Part shown: in pieces, positions 45,432-54,157 of the stretch | Layout: the number at the start of each line of letters is the position of its first letter | How positions within the stretch are numbered: position 1 is the stretch's first letter | Source of the DNA: Nocardioides nitrophenolicus | GTDB taxonomy: Bacteria > Actinomycetota > Actinomycetes > Propionibacteriales > Nocardioidaceae | NCBI RefSeq assembly: GCF_016907515.1 | Contig: NZ_JAFBBY010000001.1 | Coordinates: forward strand, 3,782,001 to 3,846,000 | Length of the DNA stretch: 64,000 nucleotides | Reading direction: 5' to 3' | Made by a program: the position numbers and the translations under genes | The notes under the pieces: generated by a model | The model's database searches: none | What the model saw: the letters and a program-made list of their open reading frames with translations, nothing else | Told to the model about the DNA's origin: nothing

Positions 45432-46966
45432 TGCGCATCCTGATCCACGCCGACGGCGGCGCCCGCCGAGGGATGGGCCACCTCATGCGCTCCGTCGCGC
45501 TCGCCGAGGAGGCCGGCCGACGCGGCCACGAGGTGTCCTGGTGTGGTCGATGGGACGAGTCCGCGGCGGCCACGCTCCTCCGGTTCGGCCACCACCCCGA
45601 TCGACTCCACCGCCTCGCGCCCGACGGTCTCGAGTCGAGTCCGGTCTCGCTGGTCGCCGAGCTGGCCCCGGACGTCCTCCACATCGACAGCTACGACCTG
45701 GCGCCGACGCGGGAGCGATGGGCGGCAGGCCTGGTCAGCGCCACCCAGGACCATCCCCACGGCCGGCGTCCCGCGGACCTCGTGATCGACCCGAACCTCG
45801 GTGCGCAGCAGCGGCTCGCGACGCAGCCGCCCGAGGCGCGCTGGGTCCTGCCGGGGTTGGACTACGTCGCGCTGCGATCGGCCGTCCGATTCGCGCGGCC
45901 CCGCGTGCCGATCGCCCCCACCGACGTACGCCGGGTGCTGGTCGTCATGGGCGGCACCGACGCGTGGGGGTTGTCGGCCCGCGTGGTGACCGAGCTCGCC
46001 GGGGCGGTCCGGGGGCGGGAGGTGACCGTGGTGGCCCCGCAGGCACAGCACGAGGCCGTTCGCGCCGCGGCCGGACCGCACCGGGTCGCCGTCGTACCGT
46101 TCACCGACGAGCTCGCGGCGCTGGCGGTCGAGCAGGACCTGGTGGTGACGGCGGCGGGCTCCTCGGTGTGGGAGCTGTGCCATCTGGGTGTCCCGATGGG
46201 GGTCCTGTGCGTGAGCGACAACCAGGAGCCGGGCTATGAGGCCGTGGTCGCGACCGGTGCGGCGATCGGGCTGGGGCGGTCCGCGGACCTGGGCAGCGGT
46301 CGGGTCCGTAGGGCACTGTCGGGCGTGCTCGACGACCCGGGGCCGCTCCGCACCGCGGCGGACCGGGCCTTCGAGCTGGTCGACGGCCGGGGCGCCTGGC
46401 GCACCGTTTCGGCCTGGGAGAGCGCGGGTCGGGTCGTCGCGGACCGGCCGACCGCCTCCACTGCCGTGCGTCTGCGCGACGCGACGCGCGACGACGCGGA
46501 CCTGCTCCTGGCGTGGCGCAACGACCCGGTGACCCGGCAGTGGTCGCGCTCCAGTGCGCCCGTCGATCGCGACACGCACCAGGAGTGGCTACGTCACACG
46601 CTCACGCGGCCCGACCGACACCTGTGGCTCGCGCTGTCGCCCGACCCGATCGCCGTCGTCCGCTGGGACCAGCGGCTCGGCGACCACTGGGAGATCTCCA
46701 TCACCGTGGCCCCGCACGCCCGAGGACAGCACCGCGCCGGTGCGATCCTGGAGGCCGCGCACGCCCAGCTGGTCGCGACCCTGCGTCGGGTCCCGGTGGT
46801 CCTGGCGACGATCCACGACGACAACCGGGCCTCCCGGGGCCTGTTCGCGGGAGCGGGCTACCTGCCGTTCGCGCCGCCCGACGCGCAAGGCTTCGGCCAG
46901 TACGCGCGGTGGCCCGTCAGATCAGGTCCCACGTCAGCGCCGTCCCACGGGGGACGTCATGCCTGA
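45431..46966 (+). CDS. pseG: PseG-PseH fusion: UDP-sugar hydrolase plus N-acetyltransferase
   Basis: A 511-residue two-domain enzyme. Residues 1 to about 335 are PseG (GT-B-like): HADGGARRGMGHLMRSVALA contains His17, the catalytic residue position known in Campylobacter PseG; it strips UDP from UDP-6-deoxy-AltdiNAc. Residues about 346-497 are a GNAT acetyltransferase (RLRDATRDDADLLLAWRNDP, then ITVAPHARGQHRAGAIL for acetyl-CoA binding), the job of PseH, which acetylates the 4-amino group one step earlier. The two consecutive steps are thus on one chain. ATG 45431 overlaps the pseF stop. The last 16 residues overlap the convergent pseI gene. Confidence 0.88.
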   Translation: MRILIHADGGARRGMGHLMRSVALAEEAGRRGHEVSWCGRWDESAAATLLRFGHHPDRLHRLAPDGLESSPVSLVAELAPDVLHIDSYDLAPTRERWAAGLVSATQDHPHGRRPADLVIDPNLGAQQRLATQPPEARWVLPGLDYVALRSAVRFARPRVPIAPTDVRRVLVVMGGTDAWGLSARVVTELAGAVRGREVTVVAPQAQHEAVRAAAGPHRVAVVPFTDELAALAVEQDLVVTAAGSSVWELCHLGVPMGVLCVSDNQEPGYEAVVATGAAIGLGRSADLGSGRVRRALSGVLDDPGPLRTAADRAFELVDGRGAWRTVSAWESAGRVVADRPTASTAVRLRDATRDDADLLLAWRNDPVTRQWSRSSAPVDRDTHQEWLRHTLTRPDRHLWLALSPDPIAVVRWDQRLGDHWEISITVAPHARGQHRAGAILEAAHAQLVATLRRVPVVLATIHDDNRASRGLFAGAGYLPFAPPDAQGFGQYARWPVRSGPTSAPSHGGRHA

Positions 46967-47957
46967 AGCGACGGCCGGCGACCAGGTCGAAGGCCGCGGG
47001 CGCCAGGCCGCCCGCGGGACGGATCGACCGCACGTTGGCGGTGGTCACGGCCTCGCCCGCCTTCACGTCCGCGACCACGCACAGCGAGCGGCGCAGCTCC
47101 AGGACGGCCTGCTCGCCCGGCGTCGGGCCGAACTGGACGGGGCTCGCGGCCGCGACCTGAACCGACCGCGCCTCGGCGACCAGCTGTCGCAGCTCTTCGG
47201 GCTCGGCGGAGAAGGCGGCGTCGACGCCGCCGTCGCCGCGGCGGAGCGTGACGTGCTTCTCGATCACCGTGGCTCCGAGCGCGACCGCGGCGAGCGCCGT
47301 GCCGAGGCCGAGAGTGTGGTCGGAGAGGCCGATCGGCAGCCCGAACGCCTTCCGCAGCACCTCGATGTTCCCGAGCCGCGCCTCCGCCGGATCGGCCGGG
47401 TACGACGCCGTACAGACCAGCAGGGTGATGTCGGGACAGCCGCCGTCACGAGCGGCCTCGACCGCGTCCTCGATCTCCCGCAACGACGCCATCCCCGTCG
47501 AGATGATCATCGGCTTCCTCGTGCGGCCGATCTCGCGGAACAGGGGAAGGTCGACGATCTCCGCCGACGCGGTCTTGTAGAGCTCGACGTCGAGGGACTC
47601 GAGGAACTCCACGCTGCTCGGGTCGAAGGGGGTCGAGAAGGGCGTCAGGCCGTGGTCCCGAGCCCGATCGAAGATCGGCCGATGCCACTCCCACGGCGTG
47701 TGCGCCTCCTCGTAGAGGTCATGCAGGGTCCGTCCGCCCCACAGGTCATGGTCGGCGCGCACCCGGAACCGCGGGAGATCGGCGTCGAGCGTCAACGTGT
47801 CGGCGGTGTAGGTCTGGATCTTGACCGCTCGGGCGCCGGTCGTCGCGATCGCGTCCACCAGGGTGAGCGCCCGTTCGAGGCTGCCGTTGTGGTTGCCCGA
47901 GATCTCGGCGATCACGAAGGGCGGTCGGGGGTCACGAGCTTCGTCCTGCGCAGTCAT
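46917..47957 (-). CDS. pseI: Pseudaminic acid synthase PseI
   Basis: A 346-residue NeuB-family synthase condensing 6-deoxy-AltdiNAc with phosphoenolpyruvate. The TIM barrel starts with FVIAEISGNHNGSLERALTL; ITLLVCTASYPA, GLSDHTLGLGTALAAVALGA and EKHVTLRR are the usual PEP and metal-binding segments, and the C-terminus is a SAF (antifreeze-like) domain (SLCVVADVKAGEAV). The frame stays open upstream, but homology begins just after ATG 47957; no good ribosome site is seen. It is on the opposite strand to the other pse genes, converging on pseG-pseH with a 50-bp overlap. Confidence 0.9.
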   Translation of the reverse strand: MTAQDEARDPRPPFVIAEISGNHNGSLERALTLVDAIATTGARAVKIQTYTADTLTLDADLPRFRVRADHDLWGGRTLHDLYEEAHTPWEWHRPIFDRARDHGLTPFSTPFDPSSVEFLESLDVELYKTASAEIVDLPLFREIGRTRKPMIISTGMASLREIEDAVEAARDGGCPDITLLVCTASYPADPAEARLGNIEVLRKAFGLPIGLSDHTLGLGTALAAVALGATVIEKHVTLRRGDGGVDAAFSAEPEELRQLVAEARSVQVAAASPVQFGPTPGEQAVLELRRSLCVVADVKAGEAVTTANVRSIRPAGGLAPAAFDLVAGRRFRHDVPRGTALTWDLI

Positions 47958-48082
47958 GGCGGCAGCGTAGGAACAATCATGGCGAAGAGCCGCTGTCTCG
48001 GCAGCCGCTTCGCGTTTCGTCGAAGAGGAGCGGGCAGCTGACCGGCACGACCTCCCCGGGGACGGCGGCGCGCATCGCACCG

Positions 48083-49333
48083 GTGGGCCTGCGGCTGGGG
48101 GCTCTCGCCGCGAGGTCGTCGCAGACGATCGTCCTGGCACGCTTCCTCAGCGTCGAGGATGTCGGCAGGTACGGCCTGATCGTCGTCACGGTGGGTTACC
48201 TGATCTATCCGCTCGGGTTCGACTTCTACACCTACTCGACCCGCGAGCTGCTGCGCGGCGAGCGAGAGAGGTGGCCGACGTTCCTCCGCTCGCACGCCGC
48301 GTTCGCGGCGGTGCTGTACGCCCTCGCCCTTGCCCTGATCGTCGTTCCGTTGATTACCGGGCAGCTGGCCTGGTCCGGCGTCGCCTGGTTGCTCCTGCTG
48401 GTGCCGAGCGAGCACCTCGGCATGGAGATCGAACGGGTGCTCATCGCGACCGGCCGCCAACTGCAGGCGAGCGTGACCATCTTCGTCCGCCAGGGACTGA
48501 TGCCGCTGACCGCGGTGCCTCTCGTCGCGCTCTCTCCCGACCTGCGCACCCTGAGCACGGTGTTGTCGTGCTGGCTCGGCTGCAACCTGGTGGGGGCTGC
48601 CCTGGGGGCGGGCTTCGTGCGCCGCGAGCTGCGCGGAGCCGGCCGGGCTCGGGTCGACTGGCCGTGGATACGGCGGGGCATGCGGATCGCGGCGCCGCTC
48701 CTGGCCGGCACCCTCTGCCTGCGGGCGCTGGCGACGCTGGACCGCCACCTCCTGAAGGTGTGGGCCGGCCTGGACGTCGTCGCCGCCTACTCGGTCTTCA
48801 TGGCGATCGCCGCCGGCATGTCCAGCATCGTGTACGCCGGAGTTCACCAGTTCGCCTACCCGCGGCTCGTCCGGCACGCCGCCCGGCGCGATCCCCGTGG
48901 CCTGCGGCGAGAGGCCCGCCGGATGCTGGCCCAGACACTGGTGGTGGTCCTGGCCACGTGCGGGGCGGTGGCCGTCCTGATGCCGTTCGCCCTCGGGTTC
49001 ATCGGTCACGCGACCTACGCCCGGCAGATCTGGATGCTGCCCTGGGTGCTGGGCGCGACGGCGATCTTCAACCTCTCCCTCGTGCCGCACTACGTGCTCT
49101 ATGCCCTCGACGGCGATCGGGTCATCCTCGCCAGCGCGGCGCTCGGTCTGGCCGTCTTCGTCGGGCTCGCCACCGCCCTCGACCGCGGCCTCGGTGTCGA
49201 GGGCGCCCGGGCGGTGTGCATCGCGCTGGCGTCGTCCTATGTGCTGCTCGCGGCCGCCAAGTCCGTGGCCGCCGCCCGGCGGTCCGGCCGGTGGCGTGAC
49301 TCGATCCGAAGCCACGAAGGAGCGGCGGCCTGA
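48083..49333 (+). CDS. Wzx-type polysaccharide flippase
   Basis: A 416-residue integral membrane protein with about 12 hydrophobic segments, of the MOP/polysaccharide-synthase superfamily (ARFLSVEDVGRYGLIVVTVG at the N-terminus is typical). It would flip the lipid-linked repeat unit across the membrane. The start is uncertain: GTG 48083 lacks a clear ribosome site; a CTG 45 nt upstream has GAGGAG at correct spacing but would be a rare start. It overlaps the glycosyltransferase gene downstream by 3 nt. Confidence 0.8.
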   Translation: MGLRLGALAARSSQTIVLARFLSVEDVGRYGLIVVTVGYLIYPLGFDFYTYSTRELLRGERERWPTFLRSHAAFAAVLYALALALIVVPLITGQLAWSGVAWLLLLVPSEHLGMEIERVLIATGRQLQASVTIFVRQGLMPLTAVPLVALSPDLRTLSTVLSCWLGCNLVGAALGAGFVRRELRGAGRARVDWPWIRRGMRIAAPLLAGTLCLRALATLDRHLLKVWAGLDVVAAYSVFMAIAAGMSSIVYAGVHQFAYPRLVRHAARRDPRGLRREARRMLAQTLVVVLATCGAVAVLMPFALGFIGHATYARQIWMLPWVLGATAIFNLSLVPHYVLYALDGDRVILASAALGLAVFVGLATALDRGLGVEGARAVCIALASSYVLLAAAKSVAAARRSGRWRDSIRSHEGAAA

Positions 49334-50394
49334 TGGTGGAGCGCGCATCGCCGATCGGAGGTCGCCCCCGGCTGACGATCGCCGTCCCGGTGTTCAACGT
49401 CGCCCCCGAGCTCATCGAGGAGGCGGTCGGATCCGCTCTGCGACTTCGACTCCCCATCGAGGTCGTTCTCGTGGACGACGGGTCGACCCGGCGCGAGGTC
49501 GTTGCCTGCGTGGACCGACTCGCGAGCTCGGATCCGCGGGTGCGGCTGCTGCGGCAGGAGAACCGGGGACTCAACGGAGCCCGGAACACCGCGCTCAGGG
49601 CGGCGCGAGGGGAGTGGCTCACCATTCTCGATCCGGACGACCGCGTCGCCTCCGCCGCGGCTGACGTGCTCCACGGGCTGGCACCGGACGTGGACGTGCT
49701 GCTGGCCTCCGCGGGTGGCTTCGCCGCGTCGGGGACCGGTACCGAGGCCTACGACCTCACCGGCTTCCCCGAGCGCCCGGATCCAGCAACGGTCGTCGCC
49801 GACCTGCTCGCGATCTTCAATCACGGCCGAGAGTCGTCCTCCTTCCTCGTGGCCGTGACCTGGGCGAAGGTCTTCCGTGTCGACTTCCTCCGGGGCAGCG
49901 GGCTGTGGTTCGACGAGACACTCGTCAAGCGGGAGGACGCCGAGTGGATGCTGCGCGTCCTCCACGCGACCGACCGGATCGCGGTGTCCCACAGCAGGTT
50001 CGTGGACTATCGCTACGGGGTGGCCGGCTCGGGCTCGCGACGCTATGACGAGCGAATCGTGGCGGGGCACGTCGAGATCGGCCGGCGACTCGACGGATTC
50101 TCGACGGTGTCGGCCGAGTTGCGGCAGCTCTACAAGGTCGAGCTGATCAAGGATGCCATCAATGCGGTGTTCACCCACCCGGATGCTCCGCGCCGGATGC
50201 ACGGCCGGGACGCCTACCTCGCCTTTCGAGATGAGCTGTCAGTCGACCTTCCGCTGTGGCGGCTGGGGGCGCTGCAAGGGGCGCCGCTGTCGCGCAGGCT
50301 CCTCTACGTCGTCATCAGGCGGCGGTGGCACGGCCCGCTTCGGGTCTTGACGCTGGGAAGGCGACTGGCTCGTCGCACCCGGCGATCGTGCTGA
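49333..50394 (+). CDS. Family 2 glycosyltransferase
   Basis: A 353-residue GT-A enzyme. The nucleotide-sugar motif VVLVDDGST is at 44-52, NRGLNGARNTAL follows, and the metal-binding LDPDD is at 99-103; KREDAEWMLRVL resembles the acceptor/catalytic ED motif. The C-terminus is basic and probably membrane associated. It would add one sugar of the repeat unit; donor unknown (a CMP-pseudaminate donor would normally need another family). The last 156 nt overlap the 3' end of the convergent acyltransferase gene. Confidence 0.85.
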   Translation: MVERASPIGGRPRLTIAVPVFNVAPELIEEAVGSALRLRLPIEVVLVDDGSTRREVVACVDRLASSDPRVRLLRQENRGLNGARNTALRAARGEWLTILDPDDRVASAAADVLHGLAPDVDVLLASAGGFAASGTGTEAYDLTGFPERPDPATVVADLLAIFNHGRESSSFLVAVTWAKVFRVDFLRGSGLWFDETLVKREDAEWMLRVLHATDRIAVSHSRFVDYRYGVAGSGSRRYDERIVAGHVEIGRRLDGFSTVSAELRQLYKVELIKDAINAVFTHPDAPRRMHGRDAYLAFRDELSVDLPLWRLGALQGAPLSRRLLYVVIRRRWHGPLRVLTLGRRLARRTRRSC

Positions 50395-51453
50395 TCCGCG
50401 GCTCCGCGGCTGCTTTAGCCGGAGAGCAGGCTCCTCGACCACGACGGCACTGGCCCACGCCAGGAGAGTCGTCGCCGCGAGGACCACGGCCAGGTCGGCG
50501 GCGGGCCACAAGGAGGTGCCCAGGGTCAGCATCACCAGCTGCTGCACCGGCCAGCCCCAGACGTAGACCCCGTAGGACAGGTCGTGTGCGCCGATCTGGT
50601 CGACCGGAATTCGCCACGACAGGTAGAAGATCACGATCGCGAGTGCGACCGGCGCCACGGAGAAGGGGAAGCCGAGGAGAGCGGCCGAGGCGAAGACGAT
50701 GCCGGCTATCGTGGCGGCACTGCCACCGGCCGGGACCCGGTCCCGTTCCAGCCAGAAGATGGCACCGACGCAGAACGCCCCGCCCATCGTGCCGAGGTCC
50801 GTTGCCATCTTGGGCAGGGTGATCCACATGCCGACCTGAGCCACCGAGGCCATCGCGAGCCAGGCCAGGCAGAGCGTCCCCACCAGGAGGCGCCGGGGAA
50901 CGACGGCCGTGACTACGGCGATGGCTACGTAGCAGAGCGCTTCATAGATCAGCGTCCAGGTCGCGCCGTTCCACACCTCGATCGGAAGTCCCGCGAGAGT
51001 CGTTCCCACGGAGTCCTGCCGGAACTCGAAGCCTCCTCCCAGCGGCAGGTTCGTCACCACGTAGGTGATGGCGCTCGGCCAGCTCCACGCACGGTCACCG
51101 CCGTTCAGCAGCAGGGACAGCGGCGACGCCACGAACGCGATGAGAACGGTCACCCACAAGAACGCGGGGAAGATCCGCAAGACTCGGTCACGGCCGTACT
51201 CCCACGTCGTGCGGGAGAGACGGCTCCGCGTGATGAGGGCACCCGAGACGACGAAGAAGCCAATGACCGCCCAGGTGCCGATGTTGGTCCCGAACAGCGT
51301 CGGCTCGCGTCCGAGCCCGCGAAGCGGATCGGCATGGGAGTAGACGACGGCGGCGGCCATCGCCAGGCGAAGCACGTTGAGACTGTTGCGTCGTGGGTCG
51401 AAGGTGCTTCCCAGCGTGACCGGGCGCCTCGTCACGTGCCCGGCCACTTCCAC
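50239..51453 (-). CDS. Acyltransferase family 3 (OafA/YrhL-like) membrane protein
   Basis: A 404-residue protein with about 10 transmembrane segments. N-terminal RRNSLNVLRLAMAAAVVYSH corresponds to the R-x-x-x-x-LR...H motif of surface O-acyltransferases (Acyl_transf_3), and FFVVSGALITRSR is typical. It probably O-acetylates the surface glycan. The last 52 residues, rich in Pro, Arg and Gln, lie antisense to the glycosyltransferase gene and are not family-like; the enzyme normally ends near VVEEPALRL, so this is probably a read-through extension. Its start overlaps the upstream gene by 22 nt. Confidence 0.82.
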   Translation of the reverse strand: MEVAGHVTRRPVTLGSTFDPRRNSLNVLRLAMAAAVVYSHADPLRGLGREPTLFGTNIGTWAVIGFFVVSGALITRSRLSRTTWEYGRDRVLRIFPAFLWVTVLIAFVASPLSLLLNGGDRAWSWPSAITYVVTNLPLGGGFEFRQDSVGTTLAGLPIEVWNGATWTLIYEALCYVAIAVVTAVVPRRLLVGTLCLAWLAMASVAQVGMWITLPKMATDLGTMGGAFCVGAIFWLERDRVPAGGSAATIAGIVFASAALLGFPFSVAPVALAIVIFYLSWRIPVDQIGAHDLSYGVYVWGWPVQQLVMLTLGTSLWPAADLAVVLAATTLLAWASAVVVEEPALRLKQPRSRGSARSPGATSQSPSQRQDPKRAVPPPPDDDVEEPARQRRPLQRPQPPQRKVD

Positions 51454-52748
51454 GAGCCGGCGTACGGCACCTGGGAGAGCGCCCGTGCCGTCGATCGGGG
51501 GAACCCGATCAGTCGGATCAGGCCACTGCGCACGGTGAGCCAGGAGGCGAGCTCATAGGAGAGCCGTCGAGGCATCAGCAGAACTCCTCGGAGGACGCTG
51601 AACCCGCGACCTCGCAGCCGGGCGGGACTCGATCGCTTGGAGATCGAGGTGAACGCCTGCACGTAGTTCGCCATGACCCGGCCGGGGTCGCCGAGAGTGT
51701 CCCGCGCCACACGCGCGACCTCCGTGGTCCTGAGCAGGTCGTCGCGCGGCGTCCCGGCCGCCTCGAACACGGTCCGGATTCCCTCGTGGGCGACGGGGAT
51801 ATCGGCGAGGGACCGGATGGTGTACGCGGGCGTGCTCGGCCCGACGCGAAAGCACGGGAGCTCGTACAACGCGGCCTCGAAGATCGACGTCGACTGATGG
51901 GTCGCGTAGACGTCGGCCGCTGAGAGCCAGTCGTGGATGTCGCCATCGCCGATGCTGTGCGCCCAGTCGGGAAGGTCCACGGCGACGTTCTTGCCCGGGT
52001 GGGGGCGATAGATGAACTCGACATGGTCGAGCAGGTCGGGCCGTAGCCGGCCGAGCTCGGCGAGGTCGTGCATCAAGGAGTCGACACCGGCACGCGCCTC
52101 CTCGAGGAGCTGCGTCAGATCGGAGTCGGAGACACCTGAGGCGGTGAACTCCCTTCGGTCGTGGTCGTTCATCGCGAGGAGCGCGGTGCGGTTCTCCGCG
52201 AACAGGATCCACTTCTTCGCGGGGTCGACGCCCCACCGGGTTGCGAGCCGTGACCTGTTCTCGGGCGACCGGGCATGATCTCGCACGGCCGATCGCAGGT
52301 GCCCGCAGACGAAGATCTGGTCGCCACCGATGCCCTGCCCGTCGAGGATCCGTGCGCTGTCGTCGTTCCACACGACATGGCCGCATGCGCGCAGGACGGC
52401 TAGTGACGCCGGGTCGGACGGCCAGAGGAAGTCGTGGAAGATCGGGATGGTCAGCTGCTCTTCGTGCGTGATGAGCACCTGCGCACTCGGTGCGGCGGCC
52501 AGGACGGGCAGGATGCGTTCGAGATGGCTCGGCCCGTAGCACTGGGGAAGCACGATGACCCGCGGTCGGTGCCGGAGGGCCCAGAGCGCGGCGCTCGCCG
52601 TCTCGAAGTGGATGGAGCGGAAGCCGACATTCCAGGTCGGGGCCAGCTCGTCGTACAAGGCGGTGAGTGCGCCGTGCTCCCTCTCGGGATGGTCGTAGAA
52701 GACGAGAGCGGCGGGCCTGCGAAGGTGAGGGCTACGACGTGGCGGCAC
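51432..52748 (-). CDS. Surface carbohydrate biosynthesis protein (CDP-glycerophosphotransferase-like GT-B fold)
   Basis: A 438-residue soluble protein. EFIYRPHPGKN and DVYATHQSTSIFEAALYELP are the phosphate- and nucleotide-binding type segments seen in CDP-glycerol:poly(glycerophosphate) transferases and related surface-carbohydrate proteins; VLITHEEQL and VFCGHLRSAV-like strands complete a GT-B-like fold. The exact transfer is unknown. It overlaps both neighbours (22 and 17 nt), so it is part of the leftward operon. Confidence 0.65.
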   Translation of the reverse strand: MPPRRSPHLRRPAALVFYDHPEREHGALTALYDELAPTWNVGFRSIHFETASAALWALRHRPRVIVLPQCYGPSHLERILPVLAAAPSAQVLITHEEQLTIPIFHDFLWPSDPASLAVLRACGHVVWNDDSARILDGQGIGGDQIFVCGHLRSAVRDHARSPENRSRLATRWGVDPAKKWILFAENRTALLAMNDHDRREFTASGVSDSDLTQLLEEARAGVDSLMHDLAELGRLRPDLLDHVEFIYRPHPGKNVAVDLPDWAHSIGDGDIHDWLSAADVYATHQSTSIFEAALYELPCFRVGPSTPAYTIRSLADIPVAHEGIRTVFEAAGTPRDDLLRTTEVARVARDTLGDPGRVMANYVQAFTSISKRSSPARLRGRGFSVLRGVLLMPRRLSYELASWLTVRSGLIRLIGFPRSTARALSQVPYAGSWKWPGT

Positions 52749-54147
52749 GTGGGCGAACTCCTTCGCGAGCGCGGCGGAGGGGTTCCTCGCCTGCGAGGCG
52801 TGCCGACAGGTGGGAACGGCGTCGGTGGGTGAGCAGATAGGTCCCGACGGCGACGTAGCAGATCAGGGACAGGTACTGATAGGAGATCGACCAGTCTCCT
52901 GTCTGCGTGGCATACGACCAGATGGTCAGCATGACCAGCCCCGCGACGGTGAAGGCCGGCCTGGCGTCCTCGAGGGTGTGCCTGAGATATCGGATCACCG
53001 GTCCGTAGAGCGCGCCGAGAAGACCGTAGACGACGAGCCCGGGAAGCAGCCCGAAGACCGCGAGCACGCCGGCCGCCCCGCCCGTGGTGAAGTGAATCCC
53101 CTGGCTGATGTGCTGGTACACGTACTCGGGCGGGCTGACGAGATACGACAGCAGGTCCAGGCCGGCAGGTCGGTCGAGGGTGTTGGGCGCGACGAGCCGG
53201 CTGAGCTGAACTGCCGGCTCACCGTCGTACCGGTCGTAGACGCCCCACCAGACATGCCCTTGCAGGGCGATCCGCTGCTCGAACGAGCGCATCGGGTCGT
53301 CGCTGCCGGCTGCCCGGTAGCCGATCAGGATGCTCGCGAACATGATCGCCGCGAAGAGCACCGCGTAGCCGAAGTGCCGCACCCGGAGCGCCGGCTTCCG
53401 ATCGGTCAGCAGCCAACCGACGCCGACACCGGTCACGGCCATGGTGACCTGGATGTTGAAGGCGGAGAACTTCGTGCCGATCAGGATCATCGACAGCACG
53501 GGCAGCAGCAGGACGGCGAGCCCCCGGTCGATCCGCCGCCGGATGGTGGCGCAGATCCCGGCCATCGCGAAGGCAGCCGGGATGAGGAATCCCACCAACA
53601 TGTTGTGGACGACGGCCAGCGGCCCGGGCAGTGCGCGGGCCCATCCGAATCTGAGATCGACATAGGCGAAGCCGGTCCCGACCATCGTGATGGCGATGCC
53701 GTAGAAGACAGCCGAGCCGAGGCAGATGCCGATCATCAGGCGACGCAGACGCATGGCCGTCACGGCTGCGCCGTGTCCACCACGCCCGCTGAGGCTGGAG
53801 ATCGCGAGATGGCCGGCGGTGACGAAGGAGATCGCGTAGACCGCCAGCGCGGCGGTGGCTCCGTTGGCCGAACCGTAGCGGAACTGCTCGGTGACGTAGG
53901 CGCCATGCTCGATGACGGCGACGGAGGTGAGCGCCCCGAACAGGGCGTAGATGGGGTAGCTGAGAACCATGACTACTCGCAGGTCCTGAACCGCGAGCAC
54001 GCCGAGAGCAAGGAACGCGAGCGCGAGCGGGAGAAGCGTTGACTGGAGGGACAGGCAGGCGACGGCGCCCCCGAGGCAGGCGAAGACGAGAGGATAGAGC
54101 CCACGGTCCGTCCGCCCACGCTCGCTCGTCGGCGCGGTCGGCGTCAC
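52732..54147 (-). CDS. Polytopic membrane protein, probable Wzy-like polymerase
   Basis: A 471-residue protein with about 11-12 transmembrane segments and one long extracytoplasmic loop (about 265-330: RAAGSDDPMRSFEQRIALQG, YDRYDGEPAVQLSRLVAPNT), the topology of O-antigen polymerases. Sequence conservation in Wzy is low, so the call rests on topology and on the nearby flippase, chain-length protein and initiating transferase. The C-terminus is basic. It is the only polymerase candidate in the locus. Confidence 0.65.
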   Translation of the reverse strand: MTPTAPTSERGRTDRGLYPLVFACLGGAVACLSLQSTLLPLALAFLALGVLAVQDLRVVMVLSYPIYALFGALTSVAVIEHGAYVTEQFRYGSANGATAALAVYAISFVTAGHLAISSLSGRGGHGAAVTAMRLRRLMIGICLGSAVFYGIAITMVGTGFAYVDLRFGWARALPGPLAVVHNMLVGFLIPAAFAMAGICATIRRRIDRGLAVLLLPVLSMILIGTKFSAFNIQVTMAVTGVGVGWLLTDRKPALRVRHFGYAVLFAAIMFASILIGYRAAGSDDPMRSFEQRIALQGHVWWGVYDRYDGEPAVQLSRLVAPNTLDRPAGLDLLSYLVSPPEYVYQHISQGIHFTTGGAAGVLAVFGLLPGLVVYGLLGALYGPVIRYLRHTLEDARPAFTVAGLVMLTIWSYATQTGDWSISYQYLSLICYVAVGTYLLTHRRRSHLSARLAGEEPLRRAREGVRPRAATS

Positions 54148-54157
54148 GATCTCCTGC

